The translations under genes were made by a program, and so were the position numbers. From positions 1,552,501 through 1,616,500 of the forward strand of contig CM062213.1 of NCBI GenBank assembly GCA_031216445.1: a stretch of 64,000 bases of DNA, written 5' to 3'. Shown here one piece after another: positions 21,719-34,000 of the stretch (position 1 is the first letter of the stretch; every line of letters begins with the position of its first letter). This DNA is from Lateolabrax maculatus (lineage: Eukaryota > Chordata > Actinopteri > Acropomatiformes > Lateolabracidae). The notes under the pieces are model-generated. The model was not told the origin of the DNA. It saw nothing but the letters and a program-made list of their open reading frames with translations, and made no database searches.

Positions 21719-21925
21719 AGATGCTCTCAATGCTCCACTAACTCAGTCTGTCAGCTGTTTGCTGCTCAGCAGGTCGTTTTACAGCTTTTTCTCTGAAAAC
21801 GACGTCACGAAAGCCGTGAGAGTCAACCAGAACAGTGAAGTTGTGGCCGCACAGATAAACAACGAGCTGAAAGTCAGTAGAAAGCTCAGTAAAGCTGAGC
21901 TGCAGATTCAGCTGATCATAATTAT
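21719..21925 (+). repeat. Dispersed repeat, copy 2 (see 291-480)
   Basis: It is the plus-strand counterpart of the repeat at 291-480 in the cand2 intron. It lies about 450 bases upstream of the intact leader exon. Class unknown. Confidence 0.6.
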
Positions 21926-22821
21926 AAAAATGTTGATGATAGCCACTTTAATTTATGGTATTAATTCCAAACCAGAGGGCACCATCCCACCTGTGGGGTC
22001 AGGAAATATTAGATGCTCTTTTTAAACCAGAAGCTGTAATAACAGTTGTGATGTGACTACATGGATGATAAGTGGACACACCTCTCACTTACTATTTTTA
22101 TCCCAATGAGATGTTGTGTTTTACAGCGTTACTTCCTCACCTTTACCCAGGAGAGCATCATAAAAACCACAGGATGTGAACCACAGGCTCATTCAAGTCT
22201 CCACCCACAGCACAAAACCAAAGAAATGATACTCTTATATTCATAATCAGCACAGTATTGCAGTAGTGTAATGCATTTGCGTTTGATTTTCAGTTATAGT
22301 ATTACAATAATACTGTATTTGACTTGATTAAACTGGACTGAATTAAAACTTCACAAAAGGATTTTGTCTTGGTTTATTGGTTGGCAGAAAATGAGTAAAA
22401 CCACCTGAAGAGAGCTCCAGTGAATCGCATTACGGCAAAACCAGCAGGAAGCTGTGTTGTTCAGTCAAATACATGCAAGCACACATTCCTTTGAAGCAGG
22501 AACGATTTACTTCTGCTGTTTACTTTGCAAAAGATAAAAATTTTGCTGCTGTGATGATTTTCCAGAGCTGGAAGATCCTTTGTCAGATACGCATTTAAAC
22601 ATTTAAAGTTACGTCGTGTACATTTTTATGTAATTGTTGCAGCTTTCAAGTTTTTCTGAAGAAAACAGAGACTGACCGATTCTGCCACCAGATGGCACCA
22701 AAGTACAAAGCAAAGCAGAGTGAATTTAATCAGATTAAATGAGGAGACTATTATTGCTACTGTGGAAGATAATCAGACACATTTTAATGATCACAACACA
22801 GTTTCAAGTATAACACACAGC

Positions 22822-23010
22822 ATTTCAGTCAAGCTTCTGCGACACTCGGCTGATGGGAATGTCATTAGTCCTGCAGATATATGGACAAATTGAAACTTTG
22901 ATCTGATAATGACAGATAAAGGGAACAGGAATGGCTGAACCAAGTTTCAGGGCAAATCCGTCCAACAGTTGTTGAGATATTTCAGTCTGGACCAAAGTGG
23001 TGGACCGACC
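22822..23010 (+). repeat. Common fish interspersed repeat fragment
   Basis: It contains GTTGTTGAGATATTTCAGTC and TGGACCAAAGTGGTGGACCG, blocks I recognise from an extremely abundant teleost repeat. The other end of the same family appears at 31,385-31,640. It lies just downstream of the gene B stop codon. Confidence 0.6.
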
Positions 23011-23206
23011 CATCCCATAATGGCGACAGTTAAAGCATTTCTGTACTGCAGTTTCTTGTTAGTTACATACATATACAAACGATACATATACAGGGTTCCT
23101 AAATGTCCCAGTGTCATTCCTAAAGTCTGAGCTGGATTTCAAATGAATGAGCAGAAATCTTGGCCATACGTTGAGCACATTTCATAAATTCCTGACAGAT
23201 GTTTGC

Positions 23207-26200
23207 TCACAGCTTCTGTGGCATGTTGACTGTCGAGCGGACAGGATCCTCTGAAGCTCTGGATGGTTTACTGACGGTGGAGTAGATTGGACTTCGCCTC
23301 ACAGAAGAATATTCACATGCAGAGGAGCTGGGTCTGGGGACCAGGGCCTCACCTCCAGCTTCAGTGTCAGAAAAGTATTGAAAGTTAATGGTTGAGTAAT
23401 GCAGCGAAGCAGAGGGGTTTGTGGGTAAGTTGGCAGAGGCCTGAGTCATGTTCCTTGCACCTCCTGAGTCCGGGTTCTGGACACACTGGATCTCCTCGTA
23501 GACATAATCCTTCAAGGGAGGAACGAAGAACACAGTGTGAACACATCATATCCACCATTAGAAATTACAAACAAGATAATAGTTGGAAACATTAGCATCT
23601 GGTTTTACTGCACCGTCATTTGGTGTTACACACTACACCAGGAGTAACTGATTTAAAAGACGTCTAAAATATAAACTAATTAAACTATTAGCTGTATATC
23701 TATATCAGCTTCTGTTGTCCGGTAACAGATTTTAAATTTCACACACAATTCAGTTTCTGAAATTGTAAAAAAAGTAAACATGAGGTTTGTTGTACATTAC
23801 ACGATTACGTTCCTGTGTCATGTTAGGGGCCGGAGAGTTGTCTAATTAAACAACATATTCTCTGTTGTAGCTACTCAACAGTGGGTTTACATGTTTTCAC
23901 ACGTGGTAACTTCATAATACTATATACACTGTACAGGGGCCGTTCTGCATATGTTGTGAATCCTCCTGGTTTCTGTTCAGAGGTGCTAATGCACCTGACT
24001 CGAATGCGAGCTCTGTTCACATCAAACCCACAACAGCAAAAAGGGACAAACGCTGCGTCGCTGTTGGTCGATATTCACAGTTTGCCTCCAATGAATCCCA
24101 GGAGCTCGTTCCTGTACCGGCAACCCCAATACTTACATGTCTGGCATCATTCGGTTTGGGGGGATCTAACTATTGCTCAGTGTTTCCAGCAATATGAAAA
24201 GCACATAAACAGTACTAACCTCGTTGATGTGCTGTGTTGCTGCTGCATTTCTTTCGTTTTTTGAAAATCCTGGAAGAAAGAAATGGAAGAAAAGAAATAA
24301 GTAAGCTGAAGGACATAAAGTGGATTAATTAACACAGCTGCCTCTTTATCTATCTCATCCAACTATCTGAGACTGAATTTAAATTGGTGAGGATTTTGTG
24401 TTTTAGTTTCATTTAATATGACTTAACAAATGAGCAAAGATGAAAGCTAGAAAAAAAAAAAAGCTCATGTCATCAGTCACCACCGGCGTCATGCAGCACG
24501 TCTGCTTCGGCTTTTTTTAGACTTCACATCCTGACAGGATGGAGATGTTATGACTGTGGTGTCATGTTCTTCACTTACGTTTGTAGACGAGGATGAAAAT
24601 GAGCACAAACAGCAGCAGCAGCAGCACAGCTGCACAGATGATCCCAGTGACGACTACCTGAGAGTCCCCTGCAAGACAACATCAGAATAAATACACAGTC
24701 GACACACGTCATGGCATCATATGTGTGTTTAGATCGTCTTCCTCCTCCTCTGGCTCTTCTGCAGCAGAAGGTTTAACATGTCAGACGAGCTCTCTTACCA
24801 CGATGCTCAGTGGTAGTTGGTGGTGGTGATCCTGAAACAAACAAAAGAGCATTCAGAAATGAACAAGTTCTCATCAAAGGATAGAAACCTGGCAAATAAA
24901 AATGTTTCATAATAATTTCTTAATTCAATCAAAATCCCTTAAACCAAACTCAGATTTTGGTTTCCTATCAACAATCCTTCTTTTCTTTTCCCTTTTCCCA
25001 AAGATGGGTTCGTTAATAAATCCACTTCTGGCACAAACGTTTAAATGTTTGAAATTCAGACATTTCTGACTGTTGACTGACCAAAACACATAAAAACATC
25101 ATTACATGTTTTCTAATTTCTTTAAAAACAATGAATACATGGAGAAATAAAGCTAAGTGAATGTGAGGTGAGAGACTTTGTTGCAGGTGAAATGAATCAA
25201 ATAAATGACGGCTGAGTTCCATTTAGCTGCTTCAGTTCGAGGGTCACACCTTCCTGGGTTGATGTTGTTATTAACACCTTTACTTTTCCTGCTACAACAA
25301 GTCAAACTGTTGTTGCTGTGAAGACGGTTTATTGTGTAAAAGTCTATTAAAGGAATAGTTCAACATTATGGGAAACGTTTAGTTTAAACGGTTGATATAA
25401 ACAGTAGATAATAGTTATATTAAAGATCACAGTCTCTGGTTAAGTTGAAAGTTGAGGTGCGGTCTAAAGAACTAAAGCTTTGCTAAAGTCTGAATATGTT
25501 TTTTGAATCTTTACACATTGTAAGAACAGGAAAAGAAAACTTTGTTCTCAGTAGAAAAGTTGTTAGGGTTGAGTATGAGATCTTAACCATCTTACACACC
25601 CGCTCTTTCACTATCAGTCCACTTCCTTTTATTGTTTTCCTTTAATGCAACACTTTTAATGTTTCAGATTTTGTTCTTCGCATGTGAAAGGTTTGATTTC
25701 TTCGACTGCTTGGAGACATTTTGGAAAAGGTTTGTTGCCTGAAACTCAACAGATCAATAACAAATATATTTATTTAAGGTATTCATAAACAGTACTCAAA
25801 AATGACTTGAGGATTAACTCAGTTTTTAAGATGCCTTTTCAACTGCAACCCTAAAATCATTATTTCAGTTTCGGCTTACAGTGAGTCTCATCTGTTGGAA
25901 AGGTCGAGTGTTGGTAGTAACATTAACGATGGCTCCGCTCTATTCAAGAGTCCCAGTGACTACGTTTACATGCACTTAACATTGCCACCATTAGTCTGAA
26001 TATAACAGTATTCAGAATCTGATCCGTGTCGTGTAAACAGAATCAGGCCTTATTCTGAATGCAACATTTTCCCATTAAGACGTGTGTGATGTGCAGATAT
26101 TCTCCTGGTTTCAGCAGCGTTCTTTGAACATGTATACAGCACATTCAGACTCTGCGTCTCAGTCTGCCACACACGGCCTCTCGCCTGTTTACGCTCAGCT

Positions 26201-26948
26201 CTGTGCGTCGGAAACAAACTAACCAGCCGACAGTTTTCCAGGCTGGAGGAGAGATGCTGAGAGAAAAGCCCACATTCCTGGTGGCAAGGAGAAACACACC
26301 AACTGTTCAACACTTAGAAACACTTTGATATCAGCAGGTTTTGCTGTACTTTCGCTGTGGGACGACACCGGGACCCTGAAACTGAAGCAGCTAAATGGAA
26401 TTCAGCCATCACTGTGTCGAGTCACATGTCTACCTGCAACAATAGTAAAGTAAAGTGCACAGTAGGAATCCAGCACTTTATCAGACGGTTAGTTAACTTA
26501 TTGACTCTCTCCACAACTTTCACTGCTGCTGTTGCTTAATAACTTGTTGCCGTGATGAATTGTGGAAGCGAAGATCTCTTGATGATGGCACTAACTGTAG
26601 GGGGTTAACTTACAAACTAACACGACTCACCTACAGTCATGTTGAACCTGTGGAAGAACGGGTTGCTGCGTGTTTCGTCAGCGCTTTGTCCTCCACACCA
26701 GTATGTCCCAGAGTCGTCTAACGTTACTTCTCTCACTGTTATGGTGATATTTCTCTTCTCTTTGTCATCCTTCATGGAAAACCTCCCAGAGGTCGTGTCT
26801 GCTGTCTCTGTGGTTACTAGAGGTTGACATATAGACGGATCTTCGCCCTTACAGATGAATTTGATTTTGGGAGAATCTTTTGGATAATGACACCAGTATG
26901 TGAAACTCTGTCCAACAGTTGGAAACCTTGTGAAGTTTTTAATATCTG

Positions 26949-26982
<34 letters not shown>

Positions 26983-29584
26983 GCGTTGCCCATCAGCGAC
27001 TGTATTTAACAACACATTTCATACGTGAGTAAATCAGCCCTGAGGTGTCAGATGTGTGCTGCTCACCTTTAACCTCCAGTTGTATTTTTCTGAGTGCAGT
27101 TCTGTTACTTTGTGTTTGACGTCCACACCAGTAGACAGCAGCATCACCTGAGGACACATTACTGATGGACACGTTGAAGCCCCTGCTGGTTTCTGTGAGA
27201 GTGAACGTCTTGTTTGACTTCAGAGGAGGTTTTGTTGATAAAATATCCTCACAGACTGAACTTCTCTCTCTGCAGAAAAACGTGTACTTGTTGTTTCCTG
27301 GGTGTTCACATGTGATGGTGGTTTGAGCTGTTCTGTACGCAGTTTGAGTCAATGGTTTCTGGCAGTCATCTTTCTCTGTGGCTAAACAAAGAAAAGTAAG
27401 AAGTGCAAAATGTAAGTAACTAAATAAATGTTTTTTCTGAGGCAGATAACAAACCCAGAACTACAACGTGCTTAATACAAAACCATGAAATAAACCATTG
27501 GAGTAGAAAATGTCGGTCTATACAAGTGGTGCTTTAAAAGCTTTTTCAAATGTGACACTGACTCAGTAATACTGTGCTGATGGAAATGCACGTATCACAT
27601 ACATCTGCTTGTCTTATAACATGTTGATTAATTTCTATTTCTGCTAATTTGTTTAGCTGAAGACACAATGACCTAAAGGGACTGTACAAAATGCAGAATT
27701 ACATGTTTAAGCTTGGGAAGGAATATTATTATGCTATAGGAAGCTTGTAATAACAGCACCAAACTATAAATATCTGATATCTCAGGATTTTCAGGATTAA
27801 ATCTGTTATCAACAGTCTGTGGTTTGATGTGTTCCCCAGAATCATAGATTCTGAAAAAATGATACATTACATGTGCATGTTACATTTGATCATTTTTATA
27901 TTTGTTTTCTTTATGTTTTCTTAGTGAATTTATTAAAAAAACACAGTAAAGTGAGTGTCTCTTACCGACAACTACACGGGATGATACAGATCCTTTATAA
28001 AAACTACAATTGTACACCCCAAAGTCCTGTTTTTGAAGTGGTTTGATGGCCACCCTGAGTTTTTCATTTTTGGTATCATGGTACAGAGAAACTCTGTCTT
28101 TGTTTTCCCACTTATCCACTTTAGTGCTTCGTATGTTTTTTTTGGGATGAACTACATCAATACTTTTATAATTTCCATTTGGTTTGGGATATTTGCAGGT
28201 GAATTCAATCCATCCGTCTTGGCATCCGCTCACTTCAGACCGGGCCTCACAACCTGTAGACTACTTGTGAACTGAAACCGGTTATAATCAATATTTTTAT
28301 ATTAACAATGGTCCAGCAGTTCCCCTCGACTCTACGGAGCGTTTTATCCTGATCAACAAGGCCCGGGACCCCCACTGACTCGGACCCTTATCCCCTCCCC
28401 CAACAGACACTACGCGTTACATTAACGCACACCTGGGGACAACACATCCTACTCTTAACCACTGCACATTCCTGCACAGTTTTATTTCTTTTTCATCCTA
28501 AACATATATATATTGCACATATTTCCTAATATTTTTTCATATTCTGTATTGTAAATTTTTTTATTCCTTTTTTATATTTATGCTTATGTTGACTTTTGCA
28601 CTCCTTGTCTCTACTTGTTACGCACCACATAAAAATATGCAAGATGGGACGGGGCAGGCGTTGCATTTATTAAGGCTAATGTCTGATCTGCTGACTCTGC
28701 TCTACAGGTTGAAGGTTAGTTGCATATAGTTTGATTTTATCTCAGTTTTACTTTTTATATGTTCACATTTGCAACCTTTGAAATGCTTGACTGAGCATGT
28801 TCATGTTTTGAAAGTAAAAGGTATTGAAAAGTATTCAAACAGACTCCTCGGGGTTAAAGGTGATAATAAGTATGATGATAATGAACGATATCCAAGAAAA
28901 TGGGTCTAAAAGCTTCATAGTCACATACATTAGAAAGTATCTACACAGCCCCGGAAACACCTGCTGGTTTTTAATGCACTCGTAATACTGCCGTGAGTTT
29001 TCTGTCCATTTGAGAATATTGCTGCCACAGTTCAGAAAACTCAAGCTGTCGTCATGAGTTTGGTTTCCTGCACCTGTTTGAACACACAAACCTTTTCTCT
29101 GAACTTCTGAAGGCCAAAATAAGTTGTATGAGACTTTCACTTCAGCTTATTGTTTCTCCACTTTTAAGAGAGTAAGTCTGAGTTCTTGTTTCAAACCAGT
29201 TTAATATGAGCAACATGTTTACATGTTTTGAAGCTGAATTCAAAAGAAATCTATGTAAATCATGGCCTGTGTGCAACAGGCTGTAGGTCGTATAACATTT
29301 AAAACATCAACTCTTTACATGAAACCACAAATCTGACCTGTGTAGAAACCTTTTATCAACAGGCTGTAGTCTGTATTCGTGTTTAAGTGTGTTTTTTTAC
29401 CCTGTTGGTTTAGTTTAGTAAGACTGCTGCCGTAAATGTTAAAGTAAAGAAATACAGAAAGAGCACTGGAAATCACACAACACGATGGACTGAAACTCAT
29501 TCATTTCTTATCAATCAAATCTGTAATATCAGGAATCGTTTTACCTGTCACCAGTGAGAGGAGCAGAAGAAGAAAGAGCCTCAT
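23207..29584 (-). CDS. Receptor gene B: three-Ig CD300/pIgR-like inhibitory-type receptor
   Basis: Exons on the minus strand are leader 29545-29584 (MRLFLLLLLSLVTG), D1 27966-28253, D2 27067-27375, D3 26631-26945, stalk 24799-24831 (GSPPPTTTEHR), transmembrane 24579-24668, cytoplasmic 24220-24269 and last exon 23207-23509. They join in phase to 475 residues. D1 ends DFGVYNCSF, D2 VYWCGRQ and D3 TYWCGGQ, the Ig V F-strand signature. D2 and D3 carry the second cysteine pair typical of CD300/pIgR domains. The membrane segment is uncharged. The tail has four tyrosine motifs, YVYEEIQ, LHYSTINF (a full ITIM), CEYSSV and PIYSTV, so it should recruit SH2 phosphatases such as SHP-1 and SHP-2. D2 and D3 are nearly identical to genes A and C, while D1 and the tail are distinct. 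The exact orthologue name is not assigned. Confidence 0.85.
25957..26345 (-). mobile_element. MITE-like dispersed repeat, copy 1 (copy 2 at 55,279-55,667)
   Basis: One end reads GACTACGTTTACATGCACTT, a terminus I recognise from fish DNA transposon derivatives. The body closely matches the reverse complement of 55,279-55,667, with an extra stretch of about 30 bases near 26,310-26,340. A short open frame is conserved in both copies but is not known to encode anything. It lies in the stalk-D3 intron of gene B. Confidence 0.6.
26612..27361. repeat. Block of gene B (D3-D2) nearly identical to genes A and C
   Basis: This block of about 750 bases covers D3, the intervening intron and D2. It matches 34,108-34,850 and the A block closely, including the (ACAG)n tract (8 units here, 7 in A, 6 in C). 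Immediately outside it the D1-D2 intron, D1 and the left flank are unrelated or much more diverged. Confidence 0.8.
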
Positions 29585-31037
29585 TTTGAGGATCTTGGAT
29601 GCTGAAATGCTCAGTGAGACGATTTAACTGCAGCTGGTTTTGTCAGTTCCTCTTTTCGTTTGTTGGTTGATCTTCGTGTTTCCTGAGATGATAGTTTGTT
29701 ACCCTTCTTATCTCCTTCCTCTGTCTTACTTCTACCGTCACTGAAGTTTGCGTATTACAGCATTAACCCCATCAGTCCCAGCAGAACGCCAGCGCTCCTC
29801 TCACTGCTGAGGGGCTGTCGATCAACATATCCATCATTTGCATTTTCCTGAAATAAAGTTATATTTCATGGTATATTTCGTGTTTCTGTTTGTACTGTAT
29901 GTGCCTTCTTGTTTGACTGGTTTTTCCTTCTAGTGTCTGTAAAGCACTTTGTAACTATGGTTTTGATACAAACACATAATACAATTTGTAATATCAATTA
30001 TATGATGAAGATGACCACTCGATGTAAAGGTAAAGGTTTAATATCAATATAAAAAAAAATTGTAAATCAAATACAATATTGAAAGATACTGAAAAGAAAA
30101 AAAAAGACATGATGTACAAATGCACTATATTGGTAGAAGGAAGCATTAAAAAAAAAATAATGTAACAACTAGATGTTGCGTAACATACAGCACATAAATT
30201 GTATGTACATACTTTGTCTAACTGCCCTGATGTTGTGGGGAGATGTGGTGGCTTCAGGACTGAAAAGACTCTGATGCGAAACCAACAGCAGTACAAGAGC
30301 CAACTGGTGATGCAATGACTGTGGTTATTACTTTAATCTTGTAGCATTCAGTAATATCAGTGATATTATATATTATGAATAACACTTCACTTCACGGACA
30401 CATGAAGAGCTGAAGAGGGTCTTTGGGCTACAAAACTAAGATTCATACTTTGCCAAATAATCAAGCATCTTTAATTCAGGCCAACTAGTCGTCTAACCCT
30501 CGATTTACAGTTTAATCATGTAACAATATCCCTAAACCTGAGCCAGATCCAGACCAGTTAAACCAGGACTGACACATTAACGGGTTACTTCAGCCCCCTG
30601 AGCCCCTAACCACAACGCCACAAATGCAGCAAAGTCAAAAAAACACAAAAGCAACAAAAACACATTTGTTGCAAGAATTCCAAATATTGATTAAAATGGT
30701 CTGTTTCTACTGTCAAGCACACCTGTTTGTAATCCAATCCAACAGTCCTGGATTAACTCCTATTTTAGTAAACATTGTTCAGTTCTGTGGTCCTTACTGA
30801 GGCGGTACTTGATGCTGGACATGTTGTATTGAACTGCGTTGTTGGTTGCAGAGCTGGTAACTTGGTGTATCAGTGCAGACGTCCTGTGACTAAACCTTAA
30901 ATCAAACAATGTAATGAGTCCTGTAATCTCTCAAGTCTGTGCTGGTCTGAGTAAAAACAAAGTGACTGATCTGAAAACAGACGGGACTTTCCTCAGTGCT
31001 GCTGGTTGACAGGACAATAGAAAGGGTCTCCGGACAG
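29585..31037. other. Intergenic stretch between genes B and C
   Basis: No exon was recognised. It should contain the gene B promoter: a GAGGAA (ETS-like) site on the minus strand at 29,647-29,652, about 63 bases before the ATG. The 3' end of gene C should also lie here, although no AATAAA close to its stop was identified. Confidence 0.5.
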
Positions 31038-34000
31038 TCAGGATGGGTGATTGACAGTTGAATAGGTGGGAAACTGTACAGTAGAATATGTGTCACCGTT
31101 AACTTCGCCAGAGCCGTTTTCAAAGTTGACGGTGGAATAAACGTTTGAGGCAGAGGGGTTCGTGGGAAGGTTGGCAGTGACATAAATCGATTTAAGTGCA
31201 GTTCCTGAGCCCGGCTTCTGGGGGCGCTCCTGTATCTCCTCATAGGCACGCTCCTGACAGCAGAATGAAAAAAAACACAGCATGGTTAGTTTAAGATGCA
31301 ATCCTAACAGCAAGAACTCATCATACTAATGGCAGAAGCTCCTAAAGACAGTTTGACATCATCTAGATTGCTCCCAAAACTAATAACTGCTCCTCAGCAT
31401 CCACCATCAGGTCAACATTCATGCTTTTTACTGACTTGACTTGACACCTATTGGACATGTATCCTAATAACTTTGACCAGTCTTGTAGCGCCATCATCAG
31501 GTCAAACTTTTCATTTGACTAGTACTTTGGTTTATGACCAAATGCCTGCAGAGCTAATGCCATCCCCATCCACCTCAGCTGTACTTTGTGTTACTGCTAA
31601 CCAGCAAATGTTAACATGCTCACAGACTGTTTTAATTGAATATGATGTTTTGACTTGACCACGCTGTATCTCTAGAAATGACCTTAATACTGCACTGACT
31701 TCCATGTTTACTTTGCTGAAGGCTCTCTGATTGGATGTGTGTTTTACACGTTACTAAAGGCTTTAGAGCTCCGAAAGTCCTAATGGGTCCTTTCTGACAT
31801 GGAATACGTAACATTGCTGTTGGTTTTTTGTCATTCAGACGTAGGTGTTTTACATTAGTGTTTCGTACAGCTTTATTGCAATAGAGCTGCAGGGTGAGTC
31901 CTAACACCCAGAAATGAGTTTGCATTTCGGTTCCCTCGTCTCGAACTCAGAGTGTTTTCTCTGAACGGGTTTTTGGTTAGAAGTCACAAATAAGGTCAGT
32001 GGTGAACACAAGCTGAAGAGATTTTCATGGTTTGTTCAACGACATAAAATTTATCGATAAATGTCACACTCGTGAGGCTCCTACGTGTCTTTAAAAAGGC
32101 GGTTGCTGTCTGAGTCTACAGAGGTTGTCGGGGATGTTAAACGTCATCACGAACACAGAAACTCAGCGACTCACTCGTCCACCTTCACAGCCTCTAGTTG
32201 TGTTTCTACTCGCGCTCTTGTGAACTATTCTAACTCAAACTTTACAACTACATTTATCAGTTTTTGTAGAAGACGTGAAAGTGTGAAATCAAGTTATGAG
32301 TTGGAAGCTCATTCGTAGTGACGGTGAGGTCATGTGGCTGCGTTGAAGTTCGTTTACAGATTAACGTTAACTTCTTACTTCTGCAGATTGCATTTATGCT
32401 TCAGAAATCATAAAAGTGGAGTTCATGTGTGAAAATGATCCCGCTGAACAAAACAAGTGAGGATCGTAAACATTTGTTTTCCACTAAGTTTATTTTCTGC
32501 AATAATCCAAAATCCAAAAGAAAAATCCCATTGGCTTTTTGTCAGGAGAAACCAGGTGACGTTAACTTCCTGGTTGGCCCACAACAATACGTCCCCCCTG
32601 CAGCGTTCTATTGTGCTAGATGTTGTGGATCGCAGTAAATTGCCAAATGTTGAATAATTGGAAACTTTGACTGAGAAGTCATTCATACCAAAAATCTTGG
32701 AATACACAGTGAATTTTCTAGCATTTATTGTGCAACTAATCGTAACCCAAACGCTGAGGCCTCGGGCATCATGCATGTCTGAGTAAACACCAATTGTTGT
32801 CCATTATATGTATGCACACTTACCTCTCTGTTGTTCTGTGCTTCTCCATTTCTGGTGTTTTCTGAACGCTTGAATCCTGGTAGAGAAAAATGTAACAAAG
32901 GGAAGAAAAGAAAAGATTAACAAGAAGAAGGGAAGGAAGTGGATTCATTTATAAAAATGTGGATAACAACAACAACCACCAGGAACTAGTTGATGTTTGC
33001 TTTCATTTAATATGATTTGATGATTAAATGATTTGACCATTGTGTATCTGACAGCCGACAGAGGGTAAAGTACAGGTAACAGGTAATGTTGGGTACCGGT
33101 ATCGGTGAGGTTTAAAATGTAAACGGGACCCAACCCTAATGTGTGTAAATGTGGTTGTTTCATTTTGAGCAAACTGGTAAAGAAATGTCTTACGTTTGTA
33201 GACGAGAACCAGAATGAGCACCAGCACAGCTACACAGACGGCCACAATGACTGCAGGTAACCAAGAGACGCCTGCAAGAGACAAAAGCACACAACGAAAG
33301 GACGAGCAGCCTCAATTAAAATCCACCATTAACACACAGAACTCACCCAGAACTGTCTGTGTTATGGAATTTATGGGGAACTTTCCCTAAATGTTTCTGC
33401 TGCAGTAGGTTTCCAAAAACAAAAGTGCTTTCTCACCATCACTCTTACCAAACTCAGAAGTGGGCTGGGTTGAAGAGATACAAGATGCAGCACCTGGAAG
33501 ACATGCTGTTGTCGAGATAATAGAGGGTGTTGGTGTAGACGCAGGAAGCACTGAAAATAAATAAAATACATCACAGATGCATATTAGCAAAGTATAGAAA
33601 ATAAGAAATACAATTTGGCCAAACTTGGCAACATAAATAGAAATTAAAGAAATCTTTGTCAAATATATAGAAAAATTGCTATCTTTATCTTTATCTTTAT
33701 TTTTCAGAATCAGATTTGATTCTTCACATTTCTACCGTCTGTATTCATTTTGGATGAAATTTGTTGCCTGAAACAATGCAATTGCAATTTTCCTCTCCAA
33801 ACACTGAAATATAAATTGATCAGTAATAAGTAGTTTTTGCAGCTCTTATTTTGATGAGAGCGAACGTTTTATAAAGTGGAGCAGAAGTTCTGTATTTTCA
33901 AAAAGTGAGTATGACTTGTTGCTGTATTTTTAATTATATGGTATCTCCCTTTACAACAGGAAGCAATGGCCCTGCAGCAGCAGAAACACTGAACGGGGTC

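Noticed and set aside
28835..29140. A 101-codon minus-strand frame in the first intron of gene B
   Set aside because: It has hydrophobic and cysteine-containing parts but no Ig signature or matching splice phases. It is probably random.
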